Shown: positions 38,571 through 51,117 of the stretch, in pieces
Numbering within the stretch: position 1 is the first letter of the stretch
Layout: each line of letters opens with the position of its first letter
Source of the DNA: Auanema rhodensis
Lineage: Eukaryota; Nematoda; Chromadorea; Rhabditida; Rhabditidae
Assembly (NCBI GenBank): GCA_964057225.1
Contig: OZ059895.1
Span: 8,556,001-8,620,000 of the forward strand
Direction: 5' to 3'
DNA: 64,000 bases
Notes under the pieces: model-generated
Database searches by the model: none
What the model saw: the letters and a program-made list of their open reading frames with translations, nothing else
Told to the model about the DNA's origin: nothing
Translations under genes and position numbers: made by a program

Positions 38571-41500
38571 ATGCAGCAAGATGCTTCATTGTCTGGGAAG
38601 ACGTGTTCTCTCGTCAGAGAATGTTTTTTACCTCCATCCCACTTAAATATAAACAATGGATTAGGCGATATAAAAGTGTTAAATATAAATTCTAGGTTAG
38701 ATCTCTATTTGGTTTATATGTACAATAATTTAATTTAGAACGGCTTTTTATTCTGAGCTCAGAAATGTTTCTACACAAGGAGCTACCTGCTTGAAAGAAT
38801 GTTGTAGGAAGTATTTAGTCTTGTAATCTTCATCTCTTCAAAGTATTTCTTTAGACAATCTTATGGCGATATGCAGTATTTAACAAGGGGAACTAGTTCT
38901 GTAAATTTTAACATATTAGAAACTTCATTAGCTGGATTTTTCTTAAGGTTAATTCATATGAGCGGCCTGAAATGGATTATCAAAATTCGATGGAATTTTT
39001 GCTAAACACTGAGAATATGAACCAGTTTTATGATTATCGGACTATCGAGATTAACCCGGTTACTGGAAGGAAAACTATCTATGAAGATAGCTATAATAGT
39101 TCTGGTGTACCAGTGCAATATTCTTATATCTCTTACGCACCTATTGTGGATCCAAATAATGACATAACGAAGAAAAATGAAAGTTCTTATGTTCAATCTC
39201 AAAAGAGTTCTGTTCCAAAATGTAGTACTGTTGTCGCTGCTCCTCTTCGTCTTGAACAGATTAAAACTCTTAGCAATAAGCAGACTGAGCCGAGCACCTC
39301 TACTCCTGTTCTTAAAGAATCTGAAACTGCTCCAGCTAGTGTCTCAGCTAGTGCTTCAGCTAATGTTCCAGCTAGTGTCTCAACTAGTGCTCCAACTAGT
39401 GCTCCAACTAGTGCTCCAACTAGTGCTCCAACTAGTGCTCCAACTAGTGCTCCAACTAGTGCTCTAGTTAGTGATCCAGTTAGTACCATTTCTGAGAGCG
39501 GTCATGCGCGTAGAAAATCTGGACGTGGACGTAGGAAATCTGGACGTGGTCGCCCTGCAAAGAAATATGAACCAGCTGTTTTGGCAGAAAGTACCTTAAT
39601 TGATCAGGCTGTTCAATCTCCTGCACCTATTGAAGAGAAAAATAATTCTGATATACATAACAAAACTCCTGGTAATAATTACTAGGTTTTAATTTACACA
39701 CATTTCTGTTTACAGAGGGTAATACATCTAGAATTCCTTCGAAATATTCCAAAATACTGGTATTATTTGATATACCTTTACAGTTAAATTTTTTTTATAG
39801 GGAACTGGAAACAATGATGCTAGACTTCTATTTCAGACTCCTATGTCTGCTGTAAGTTTTGTGTAACTTATAGTTGATGTGTTTATGTTTAGGTAAATTC
39901 CGATAATGAATGTTCAGATCTTGGGTTCACTAGAGGAACTTCAGTTCCTGCTTTGGTATATGAGTACTGCTGTGTCTTTTTTATAATCATTTTAGGATTT
40001 GGATACACCGAAAAATTTTTCAAATAGTTCTTCACGGATACCAGCTAAATACCGGAATGCGCTAATAGGGGTTGAAGAATTGTTTCATACAAATCATAAC
40101 AAAAATAATTTAGTCTTTTAAAGAAAAGTTTAACGACAGCATCGCATCAATCGAATCTGGAGGAACAAATGCACTAGAAGAGTCATGCAATGAAACCTGT
40201 AAAAGTGATAGTGTTTTTTTTTCCGATGAAAATTCTGAAGTTTGTTTTAATATTGAGAAAGAATAAGATCATTTCTCGTTTAGGATCGCAATGATGATAG
40301 CCGATTGGATTTGAGTAGCGTATATCAAACACCTGTTGTAGATTTTGTATGAATTTATAATTTTATTCTCCTAATTTCAGAAGCAGGATTTAACTTCTTT
40401 GGATGCCACATTCACTGACGGTACCATAGCAGCGGTTTGATAATATAATTAACTAAGTGTACTAAAGCTGCTTCTAGACACCTAATGAAGAATTCTTCAC
40501 TCCTTCTTGTGACGATATAATACAAACTGGCAGTCAACCAAGAAGCCGAAGAAGGCGACGAAGACCTCTGGTAATCAGAAAAAGTCGGAAGAAGTCATAT
40601 GCTCCGCCTGAATATCATTTACCTAAAGTTCGTTGTTATTTTATTTTTTATCGTTCATGTTTTCTTTAGACATTTATTCGAGAAGCGTATGATCTTCAAA
40701 TTCCCGCCGCAACTCTAATTGAATCTAGTGGTAACTTCTTAAGCGAAGAATCTATTCAGGATGATTTGATTGCCCGGGCTAAATATTTGGTATGATATTA
40801 TCAAATTAAGTAAAGTTATAATAAGAATAGGATACAACTGAAATAACAAAGTCTGGTGGAGTTGTGTGGATAAATCTTGGTTTACAGTTCAAAATGGAAG
40901 CTTTATATAGGTTTTTTCCTAATAAAGGAGGTTTTCCTTACTACTGTTTTATAGAGCACCTTATCCTCCTCGTTTTGCACTACTTAATGAGCTTTATGTT
41001 TGTCGGACATGTTTCAGCTATTACGCTACAGCCCAAGCTTTGACCAGTCATATGGTTTTTTTGGAAATGTTATTGTTTTAATTAAGCTTTTTTTAGGAGA
41101 GATGTGTTTTCCAAACAATGCCCCCAGGAACCGAAATTTATCGGGATACTGTCAATCATCTTTCAATATTTGAAGTCCGAGGAGATGATCAGCAAGTTAG
41201 TGTTATTGAATTTTAACTTATGACCATCGATTTTAAGTTGTATTGCTCAAATCTGTCGATGTTAACGATGCTTTGGCTACGAGACAAGGTAGTATACTTA
41301 GATGTTCAACCATTCTCTTACTTTGTTCTTGCGACTCCTAATGCAGATGGTCATTTTCTACCTCTAGGCTATTTTAGTAAAGTAGTTAAATTTTCTTCCA
41401 ACTGATTCAATTAATATTTTTTTCAAGCAAAGAGTAAATGGAGAGAATCATAACTTATGCTGTTTTTGCATTCTTCCATGTTTCCAAAAACGTGGATTTG

Positions 41501-42031
41501 GTCGTTTTCTCATAGATTTTAGTTTGTTTACGATAAACTTTTTTTTCCCTATTTTTTTTTCAGGTTATGCTATATCCAGATTGGAAAACAAGCCAGGGGG
41601 GCCTGAAAGACCTTTCTCTCCATTAGGTGAAATGGCTTATAAATCTTATTGGTTTGAAGTTCTTTCCATCGCATTAGCTGATATTCTAGATGGAAGAATG
41701 GATAATAGTTTAAAAGGTTATATTTTCTTTTCCAATTTAAGATAATAGATGGTTTTAGCCTTAGTCAAGCATACAGGCATGCAAGCAGACGATATTATTA
41801 ACACTTTAAACGATATGTTTTCCTGTTTCCGACGAGAAAAGTAAGTTCAAACTACATCATTGTTAATTGATATTTGCTTTCAGAAAAAAATCATTATTTA
41901 TTGCATTAAATAACCAAGAATCACTGATCCGTCAAGAAGCTCAAAAAATAATTAATAAACGAGCTCAACTTGAGATAAGAAATGAGTATTTTGAACCCAA
42001 TTACAGGTTTTCTCTTATACATTCGAATTGA
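38571..42031 (+). CDS. MYST-family histone acetyltransferase with AT-hook and Ser/Thr/Ala/Pro repeat
   Basis: Transfers acetyl groups from acetyl-CoA to histone lysines in the nucleus. Twenty-one exons give 870 residues. The N-terminal half is disordered. It has a (TSAP)n tract (about residues 218-245), then Arg/Gly-rich AT-hook-like basics (SGRGRRKSGRGRPAKK) and a second basic cluster (PRSRRRRRRPL). The C-terminal catalytic domain is complete: the C2HC finger (CRTCFSYYATAQALTSHMERC), the MPPGTEIYRD segment, YCSNLSMLTMLWLRDKVVYL, the acetyl-lysine site GYFSK, the catalytic Cys in NLCCFCILP, acetyl-CoA loop QKRGFGR, and the catalytic Glu in GGPERPFSPLGEM. There is no chromodomain or PHD finger, so it is neither a plain Tip60/MOF nor a plain MOZ type. 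Final exon 41884-42031; the last residues (FSLIHSN) could instead be an intron. Confidence 0.92.
39383..39466 (+). repeat. 12-base coding minisatellite (actagtgctcca)x7
   Basis: Seven tandem near-identical 12-base units, the last with CTA for CCA, encode Thr-Ser-Ala-Pro repeats inside the MYST gene. Diverged units extend upstream to about 39335. Each unit contains ACTAGT. Confidence 0.97.
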
Positions 42032-42553
42032 TTATCATAACCACATTTGGTGAACTCACTTGAACTTTGTAAGTTATTACTTGACACATGTAATCGTAGA
42101 TTGTCTTACATAGTTCATTCTTTTCTATTGCACATACTGTCGGCCTGCATGTAAATTGTGTTGCTTCTATATTGTTTTTATGTTATTAAATCAAAAAGGT
42201 TAAAAATCTATATGTCTGAATTATTCAGTTGATAGTGGTGTTTTATCCGTCTTAGTTACCGTTTACTTCATGTTATATTTTTGATACGTGTACGTAAACG
42301 TGGGGTGAATTTTGAATATCAGATTTGTCGTATGCCATCTTATTTCTAAAAATTTATTTAGCTTATTCCACCCAGGCAAATGACATCTTTTAATTTAACT
42401 TGTATTTCAGAATTTTATTGACCATCTGTTTATTTATTATTGGTTATTAGTTATTTATATTTATCATATATCATATATCGAAATTTTTTTTGATCTCGCA
42501 TGTCAAAACTTCTCGATTTTAGTTTTTCCAAATGTGATTTTTTTTAGTTCGAG
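42032..42553. other. intergenic gap with RRP7 leader acceptor
   Basis: AT/T-rich spacer between MYST and RRP7. A poly-T 3' splice site (gattttttttag, ending at 42547) lies 6 bases before the RRP7 ATG and is a likely trans-splice site. Confidence 0.55.
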
Positions 42554-43742
42554 ATGCCTAGAAGAAGGGACGAGAGAAGTAGTGAAGTTCCTACTTATGT
42601 TACGAGTAGAAACAGCGAAGCTATTAGAGAGGCAGAGGCGTTAATGCCGTCTTATTTCTCAGAATTAAAATGTATTTTTTTCTGTGTTTTTTTCATAATT
42701 CATATTTCATCAGATTTGCGTTATACGATTAGTGATGCTATGCCTACATGTCGCCATTTGTATTTAAAGCGTCACCCAGAAGATCGCAGTGCTATCATTC
42801 TTTCCAACTTTCCTGCCTACTTGCCCACTGTAAGCTTGCTCTTTTTTGCAGCTTATTAAACTTATTATATTAGGATGTCGTCAAGAACATGTTGACTAGC
42901 TTCGTAGAAACTCCTATTGTCGATTTATCAATTCAGAGAAGTAGTGCTGATCAAACAGTTCAGGATAATCTAAAAATTGTCAGTTTCTATTAATGTTCCA
43001 AAATATTTTCGAGATTCAGGGACAACTTACGATTCTTATTAAATTCGCTCATGCACAAGGGGCTGTGGATAGTTTAAACAAATGTCAGTTCGTCGGTCCT
43101 TTAAAAGCTAGTGACTTCACCCCAGAGGATCCAAGTTCTTTGATGAAACGTTGGGCGATTTTATTTATATATATCTATGAAAATATTTTTCAGATATGAT
43201 TGAAACTTACCGAAATAAGTTTTGTACCCCAGAACAAATTAGCCAATCCGTTGATGAGTATATGCAATCACAAGACGAACTTACGGCGCAGGTTTTTCCA
43301 GGAGTACAAAATGGGAATAAGGCAAATATTTAGGCCAAAAGAGATAAAAGAAAATTAGATGAAGATGAAAATGGTTGGACAACCATTAAATCTAAAAATG
43401 TAATTTTTGTTCTGTGCAATAATGAAGTTTATTATCTTGTTCTAGTCTGCTCCTGCTCTTAAAATTAAGAAGAAGGATGTACCATTGACAGGAGGGTTGC
43501 ATAAAAATAAAAAACAAGTGATTTCTAACATATATTCCTCGTTTATAAAAGCTTTTTAAGGCTGATCTCAATTTTTATGGAAATCATGCTAAACAGACTA
43601 AGCAGAACCGTGAGTATTGTGATTCTTTAAAATAATGATTTTTCGTTCAGAAGTTCGAGAACTCCAGGAGAAATTCGAAGAAGATAAAAAACGAATAGCC
43701 TATATGAAATCCAGAAGAAGGGAAGTTAATGCTGAAGCGTAA
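42554..43742 (+). CDS. RRP7A: ribosomal RNA-processing protein 7 (RRP7A)
   Basis: RRP7 acts in the nucleolus in small-subunit pre-rRNA processing. Nine exons give 281 residues (human 280). Visible: a basic N-terminus (MPRRRDERSSEV); an N-terminal RRM-like region (DRSAIILSNFPAYLPTDVVK, TILIKFAHAQGAVDSLN); a linker with YRNKFCTPEQISQSVDEYM; DENGWTTIKS; and the C-terminal RRP7 helix (RELQEKFEEDKKRIAYMKS). The intron at 43150-43193 is needed, since reading through it meets a stop. It converges on PTCD3, with 163 bases between the stops. Confidence 0.9.
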
Positions 43743-43905
43743 ATGTTAACTGCTTTGTTATTCGTTGTTGTTGTTATGTTTTTAAATAGAATTAAAGTTT
43801 CATTATTTTAAATTTTGAAATATAACAATTAAAACAACAACAGTTCTAAGAAATCCTAGCTCTAAAATTTAACGTTTTATACATTTAAAAAAATAATGAC
43901 TGTTC

Positions 43906-46543
43906 CTATTCCGGTCTCAGTCTAACAAATCCATTGATGAGTCTACTCTGCTCGTCACTTAAGTTACATCTACAAGAAATAAATAATTCTGCTCATAACG
44001 AAACGGACAAACCTTTCAGTGATTCTACTTGCTAATATGCTTAATTTATTTTTAGCAGTACTTTGGCTCATAATTTCTAAGCAAATTGCAGCGCTGAAAT
44101 AAATTTATATTTGAATCAAATATTATATACTCGTACCGAACACCATCTCTCTGTTTCAAAGCTTCATCAAAAAGTTCGTTAATAACTGCTGGCTTTGGAT
44201 ATCCTAAAAAAACTTTTGTGGAAATTCTTAATATTATTTTTATTACCTGATGAGAATACTGTTGCATTTTCACCAGAAATGGAAGCTGGGTTGAGAAGTA
44301 GTTCCAAGAGCTCATAAGCTCTATCTGCCTCTCCAATTCTATTTAACAATAAGGCGCATTCACATATCTACATAATAATGTATAAATAGAAAAATCGGAA
44401 ACAGTTACTCACAGATCCTGGAGACATCTTCAATTGTAATCTTCTGTTCCTTTCTTCAGTGAAATTACTGAACTCAACCCAAATGTCTACTAGCCGTTTG
44501 ACCAGTGTAGTATAAGCATCACGTTCACTTACATTGAGACTCTGAATAAATTTTAAAAAATTTATATATTTTTTCTATATGTTTACATTGAAAGGTACAT
44601 CTAAGAGGCGCTCACGGAATTGGACACCTAATCTCACATCTGTCATTTGACGAGATGCGATTCCATCTTCAATGAAACGGAATAATAATGGCAGATATGG
44701 TGAACTCTATAAGTGACGATTAAGAAATATAAATTGTTGCTTTACTAACCTTCAGTTTCTCTGAAATACTAATAGTTAATTGTCTTCCTACTCCAACAAT
44801 TCTTGGAACCAAAGATATGTATTTCTTATATATATCTTCAATCGATGAAGTACTATTTATGTACAACATTAAGTAACGGTTGTAAAAGCTGGAAACACAG
44901 TATTTGGAAACGAATAAAATTCAAATATTACGAGGATTCGGATGTGAAAGCTGGCATTTTAACTTCATTACTCTTTGATTCATAGAGTTGAACAAGACGT
45001 TCTGCCAAATCGAGGTTACCAGCGCTGAAAACAATGAAGCACTTTTAAAATCGAAATGCCAACTTGCCTATTTGCAATTCCCATTGCATTGAAGAAGAAA
45101 AGATGATCTTTAGCAGATTGTAGTGTTATTTTAGAATTCTGCAGATTTTGAATTATGTCGGAAATCCAAGTGACAGCAAGTTTCTGAATAATATAAAAGA
45201 TTATTAGATGACTCTCGCAAAACCTACTAATTGAGCCTCTTGTGTACGACTATCTTTACTTGGGTTTTTAGGATCTTCAACTCCCAAGTCGACAATGTTA
45301 TTTATGATTATATTGAAAGTTTCGAGCGATGGCGTTTGGCCGAGGTGAATCATCTCACCAATGACTGATTTGAAACATTTTATTTTGGTTTCGTGTTCTT
45401 TAATCTGGAAGATTTAGTAAGTTAACAAGTTTTAAACTTTGACCTACGGTGCAAGCTGCATTTAAGATACTGTTCCAGGTGTTCAACCGTGGAGTTAACT
45501 TTTGTTCTTTCATCTTTGATAAAATATCTTGAGCAATTTTAAATTCCGAGACTGATATAATAGCGTCATAAGCATCCACAGTAACTTCTTTATAGTGTTT
45601 CTAATAAATAATCAATTTAGTATAATATAATATAATATTTACCTCAAATAACGAATTAGCTAGTTTTACACTTTGAGGAGTAGCATGTTTGCACAATCCA
45701 GATATATAGATACTGACTACATCTGGTTTCGGACTTAGTGATTCAAACAAAAGATCAGCTATGCAAGCCTAAAAGTAAAACTCTTAGTAATAATTTATTT
45801 TTATTGTTTACCGTTTTCCATTTTGACTGGTTAACTTCTCCAAATACTCTGAGACCGTGCCATTCAATGCATTCCGTAATTGGAGGGTTGGCACAGTTAT
45901 AATAACAAACTAGCTTGAAGAGTTCTAACTTGGCAGAATCTGCGATCTTTACGTTCCCAGATCTTATTCTTTCATACAATCTAATGGCATCTTCAACTTG
46001 TCGATTACCAATTAGTGTAAGTAGATTACTTTCAGTTGGTTCAACCTAGTAAAATGAATACAATACAAAAAAAACAATAATCTAACTTGAAGTGGATCAG
46101 GCTGGTGTTGTGGCCTAAACACCGGCAGTCTTGGCTGATCCCGATCAAATGCAAACAAGGTGGGCCATTCCTGAGCTAACTGACGAGCAGCTCGTTTACC
46201 CATTTCCTAGAAGAACCCTATCAGTAATTCTCATAATAAAAAAGTACCTTTGCAACATAATAAAATTGCTTGTTCTGGGCTGTACTTGGGATCATAGTTG
46301 GATCATCGATAAAAGCAAAGTGGGGAGCCGTCGTATCAACTCCGACGGTGTCAGATAATGCTTTTAATAGATCCGTGGGCCCCCTCTATAGAAAATATGG
46401 TTATTCAGTTTTTCTTATAACGAAACCTTTACGGCCGAAGGAATAGAAACGCGAGGTCTTTCATTTCCTATCTCTTGAACGGCTTCGGCTGAAAAATATC
46501 TTACGGCACAAGCTCTTGTAGAGCAAGCACGTAAGGAGATCAT
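43906..46543 (-). CDS. PTCD3: PTCD3 / mitochondrial small-subunit ribosomal protein mS39
   Basis: A pentatricopeptide-repeat protein of the mitochondrial small ribosomal subunit, where the human protein helps mRNA recruitment. Sixteen exons give 664 residues (human 689). The N-terminus (MISLRACSTRACAVRYFSAE) is Arg/Ala-rich and lacks acids, as a mitochondrial presequence does. Recognised segments include IPSTAQNKQFYYVAKEMGKR, PVFRPQHQPDP, LFKLVCYYNCANPPI and RLNTWNSILNAACT (PPR helix), with helical repeats onward to the C-terminus. One intron (45067-45025) uses a GC donor (gcaagt). A 3' splice site ends 2 bases before the ATG. Confidence 0.85.
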
Positions 46544-46797
46544 ACCTAAAACTAGAGAATATTACATCGCAATTCAATAAATCTAATTATGCATGCAAGA
46601 TTTCTACTATAGTTGAATCATTGAATATAATAGAGCTTATTGTGTGAACAGAACTCAAAGGAAGTTCTAGAGCGCATTTTATCAATGTAGCATGTTTTCA
46701 AATTATTGCTTAAGTGAGGCATAGCAAATTGCGAGTTATAGATTGTTTTATTTTCTTAAAGTTTTATTTTCATGAATTCGAATACATTTCTAATTAC

Positions 46798-47411
46798 TCA
46801 TATGTTATTGAAAGAAGAATATAATAAAATAGTAATTATTCCAAGAGTGTTGTGTACTGAGTTGGGCATATAATATTTTCTGCCGTTCCAATCATTGCAA
46901 AGCGATGTTTTACAACATCTAGTACACTCTGTATAAAATAAGCCATATCCCTTTTCTACACATCCTAAAAATTGTATTTTTCTTTTCAAAATGTAGTTAT
47001 GTGATTCACCTTCAGAGCAATCAGAAGCGCAATCTCTGTCTATTAGTATGAAAAATCCATTCAAATTTGTGACTGTAGACTATACGACAAGTGTTATTAC
47101 ATATTTTTAAATTATTGTATACCACGCAAAATTGTTCACTACTTGTACATGTTCTTCTCATATCTTCCCGAGATTGGAATTTTGCTTTATTCATGCAGTC
47201 TGAGTTCTGATTCAAACCATCCATTATATCCTTTTTCTTGCGAGAATGAAGACAAAAGTTGCATTCTAATGATATTTTTTCATTTTCGTGCCCCTAAAAA
47301 AACATGCATGTGATTTTGAAACTAGAACTGTACCTTAGACTTGTTATGAAAGTGTGTGAGATCAACATCAATGATAAAGCATGAAACAAATAAGAAGACA
47401 TGTAGGTTCAT
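46798..47411 (-). CDS. Ly6/uPAR-like (three-finger) cell-surface protein, probably GPI-anchored
   Basis: Three exons (47411-47334, 47293-47123, 47079-46798) give 176 residues. The N-terminus (MNLHVFLFVSCFIIDVDLTH) is a signal peptide. The mature part has about 13 cysteines in a three-finger pattern, from LECNFC to the diagnostic CCKTSLCND end. A hydrophobic tail (LGIITILLYSS) with no cytoplasmic domain suggests a GPI anchor. Ly6 proteins often modulate receptors or ion channels; nothing shows the partner here. The second acceptor (cgtatag) was preferred to a nearby ctacag because only it keeps the frame open. Confidence 0.78.
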
Positions 47412-48249
47412 AGTAGTAGCAGCTTTTCAAATATAATGTTGTTGTGCTTAGGACTATAGGTTGTAATCATTCTATGCTTAGTAAGGAGCATTAATGGATG
47501 TACGGAAAATGCTTTATTCATCCTTTGTTGAAGAAAGCATGCTATTGAGAGATGTTCAAATATGCGGAAAATAAATCCCACTGAACTTTCTGAAATTTAT
47601 TGGAAAAAAGTAACCGTTCTCTGTACATGTCATTTCCAGTATATCATTTAATAGTTGACGTGACGTGGATGTGACGTAAAAAAGTTTGAACATCGCTTAA
47701 TGGATAGCAAACAACTGTATTTGGAATGAATAAAGAAGTCGATTCATAAAATAAGATTTATTTTTCGAGTATTGTGTTATAAACATTGCCTAGCCCCAAC
47801 TATCTAATATCGTCATTTGATAGATTCTATGTTGTTGGCTCTGTCATATTCGACAAAATCATATGACTATCATTTTGATGATGATTATTCTCAATAAGCT
47901 GTTTATGTACTTTTAGCTCGATGTACTGAATATTCTGTATGATAAGGTCAGGCGTATTAATATCGAAAACAACCGTTAGCTTTGAAATTTGTTAGCCGAT
48001 TAAAGTAAACAGTGTGACTTATAAGCAATTGTGGGCATTCAATGTATTCGATTTCAACATGGTATGGAACGAAACTAGTGGACGAACGAAACGTTTGATT
48101 CTATACTGTAAACTTAAATAATATTCCCTAAGTAATTGCGTATTGATTTTAAATGTCACGGTTATACCACTTAATGCTCTTAATTGAATTCATTGATGTT
48201 TTTCATTGGATAATTATAGTTTGAAAATAAAATCTTATTATTTACAGCC
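47412..48249. other. divergent intergenic region
   Basis: About 840 bases between the Ly6-like gene (-) and the large glycoprotein gene (+). A 3' splice site (atttacag, ending at 48247) lies 2 bases before the downstream ATG. Nothing else was recognised. Confidence 0.5.
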
Positions 48250-50802
48250 ATGAAGCTTTTGCTACTGGTTCTTCTGCAGTTTTCACCAACGTTGGGTTTT
48301 GGGGCTGTTCAAAATTTTTGTAATGGTAACTTCACAGGGCAAACTCCATTGCCACTAGAACTAAAAAAAGCATTTGATGGCAGTTATAAGGTTGTTCTGT
48401 TGATTTTCCTCTTTTCATTGTTCTTTAAAACAGATTACCACAGTTTTAACTGATTGGGTTAATAATAGTACTCATGCTGTAGTAGAAATTGCTCATCAAA
48501 ATAGAAATTCCACTACCGGTACATACGATATAACCGTCGTTAAGTAAAAAAAGTTTTTAGTGAAAGATGGAAATGGGCTAGATGTTCATTATATAGCTGA
48601 TCAAGGTAGAATAGTGGTTGTGAATAATTCTGGTATTTTGATCAAGTTTAATTAGATATATATTTTTTTATAGCAAACACTTGCGTAGTTCAAAATGAGT
48701 ATAAACCATTCCAACTTAATTCTTCTATTTTACAAAAAATAGGAGCATCTGGCAGTTATATTTCTGAATTAGTAAATATGATTGTTGATAAGAAGTATAA
48801 TGGTTTTATGGTAATTATTCTGAAATAAAATATAATTTACAGTATATGTTTTAGCAAGGCAGTCAAATTGTTGCTGGAGTTGAGGCTATTAAATGGGTAA
48901 CATGTGTTAATGGCTCGGACGGCCAACCAAATTTGCAGGTACTTTTTCAATATTGTTACTAAAATTTTATTCCTGATATAGGTTGAAGCTGTTTACAGTG
49001 GTACTGGTTCTTTATCGCCTACTTCTGGTTCATTTAAAAATCCACTCATGTATTTCTTCCGACTATCTGAGTTTTCTCCACCAAGTAGTTTTAACTTTTT
49101 TACTTGTTTGTAATGCTTAGTCTTAGATTCTACTGATCCTGTGAACTCCTTTTCTTTCCAAATCGAGTCTTATAATGAAGTAGATGATAATTCTGTTTTC
49201 GATGTAGTTTGATTTTATAATGTTTTTGATAAATTTCTCCTTTGTAGATACCCCAAGCCAAGGTTTGCACTGGTTGGCCAACTTCAAAACTTTCCGTTGC
49301 TTTCCCTGAACCATTCAGTGGATTAGTTACATACAAAAATGGCGATTCAGTTTCTACAGCTAAGGTACCAAATAAGTTTTAACCAGGTAAATAAAACAAA
49401 TTTCCAGGTTTACTATTCATCTACCATGGATACTACTGCGGTCTGTCTTGATAGTTTAAAATCAGGAGATCAAATTCCTTTCTTTAACACTAAAGCACAA
49501 TCTGACGGTGTGATGTCTGTTATCCATGATTTCAAAACAGGTAAAAAGATATATTACAAACGATCTGATTAGTTTTGTGCAGGGTATGAATATTCTCTTG
49601 CGGCTAGCAGATGCGCTTATTTGGCTCCAATCCCCGATGATTCTGCCGATGTAATAAAAACTCCAGCTTTTACTATTCGTTCGTTAGCTGAACATTTTGT
49701 AAATGAATCACTTTCTTGGGGTCAATACGGAAATGTAACAACCTTTAAAAAATGTTCTATTTTAATTTAAGCTTTAGGTTAGTCATTTAAATGGTGATGC
49801 TCTAAGTATCTGGAGAACTATGGAAGGAGACAATGTTATTGAAGCTCATATTGGAAAGTCTCAATGGAGCTTTGCTAAATATAATAAAGTATGAAAGTAC
49901 ATCTTTAGTGCTCAATGTATAATATTTGTAGGATGGACTTGTTTCTTTTACTGAAGTAATAGTTGCACCTTTACCTCCCATTACTGTTGCCGTTGAACGT
50001 TCTCGCGAGTGTTTCGCTGAAAATTCTTCTGGAAATAATACTTTCACATTCAATATTAAAGGAAGTATGTCTATCTATAGTTGTTTTGTTAGTAATATTT
50101 CTGATATCTCAGAAAAAATGTCTGATGTTTTCTCTGTTGGCGAATCACAGATAGTTTCTTCATTAGCTAACGCATTAGCTAAAGTAGCTTTGATCAATCC
50201 TCTTCGTGTTTCTGCTCTTTTTGTAAGTTTTGCTATACAGATATGCTAATACGTTGATTTTCAGTCGGCATTGCCTAATGAAGATATTGGAGTTTTCCTT
50301 ACGGTTGCTGATAAAAATACTAAAGCTCCAGCAAATACCGGGAAATTCAATTATTCCGTATGCTTTTCATTCAATTGCAACTATTATAAATTATATTGTA
50401 TAGGCTGAAGTTAGTACTGAAGAATTATTCAATGCACTTAACAAGACTTTTGCTGCTGAAGACTGGCAGTTTGATGTTACCACACTTGATATGAAAACAG
50501 AGGTAACAGTTTTTTGCTTCATTTTCATATAATATCTATGATATTCAGATCTGGCTTGCACGCGTTGCCACTTTATCAAGATATCCATTACAACCTGCTC
50601 CTCAACCAGCTCCTTATCAAGGATATACTGGCGGATCAATGTTTGTTCTTGGAATCTTTTCACTTATTTTAGGTTGTGCTATTGGTCAGTTTTTTATCCT
50701 TTTTCGAGTTATTATAAATATTTTATTCAAGGCGCCGGGGGACTTTTCTTCATCACCAAGAAGCAAAGAATATCTACCCTTGCATACCAAGTTTTTGAAT
50801 AA
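48250..50802 (+). CDS. large secreted/type I membrane glycoprotein (nematode LolA-like family?)
   Basis: Sixteen exons give 626 residues. A signal peptide (MKLLLLVLLQFSPTLGFG) is followed by a long extracellular part with at least five N-glycosylation sequons (NGNFTG, VNNST, NRNST, VNESLS, ENSSGNNT) and paired cysteines. A single membrane span with small residues (FVLGIFSLILGCAIGAGGLF) precedes a short basic tail (ITKKQRISTLAYQVFE). No enzyme motif is visible. The layout resembles large uncharacterised nematode membrane proteins that databases label LolA-like; that link is from memory and weak. The intron at 48519-48560 is required to avoid a stop. Confidence 0.78.
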
Positions 50803-51117
50803 TGTTTTTATTTTTTCTGATCATTCGAAGCTCACGAGTATAATTACGACCAGTTCAACGTGTTATTACATGTATTTAATTTTAAAAAGTCTTTACTAGA
50901 AAGTACGCATAATTTACCGTTGTCACTTTCATTGTGGTTTTGGTTTGGAGCTTATACATTCTATTCATTTATATTTTTAAGCCTGTTTCATTTTGTTCAT
51001 TTTGTAAACTGTATATTAAAGTATCAATCCATGTTTTGTTTACTATGTTTTATTGGTTTATCTTTCAACCAGAAATATTTGTTTTGTTTCTGATTCATCT
51101 GAACTTCTTGTTCTCAG
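50803..51117. other. short intergenic gap, same-strand neighbours
   Basis: 315 T-rich bases between the glycoprotein stop and the MRPL15 ATG. The gap ends in a 3' splice site (gttctcag) directly abutting the ATG. The spacing and site would fit a downstream gene in a nematode operon, but this is inference. Confidence 0.5.
51107..51117 (+). promoter_or_regulatory. probable trans-splice acceptor of MRPL15
   Basis: A pyrimidine-rich tract ends in ttctcag and the ATG begins at the very next base, leaving no 5' UTR unless a leader is added. Confidence 0.6.

Noticed and set aside
39199-39489. Minus-strand frame rich in Gly-Ala-Leu-Val repeats
   Set aside because: It is the reverse-strand shadow of the Thr-Ser-Ala-Pro repeat in the MYST gene.
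48541-48560. A frameshift or pseudogene in the 48250 glycoprotein gene at an apparent stop
   Set aside because: A normal 42-base intron (48519-48560) removes the stop and restores the frame.
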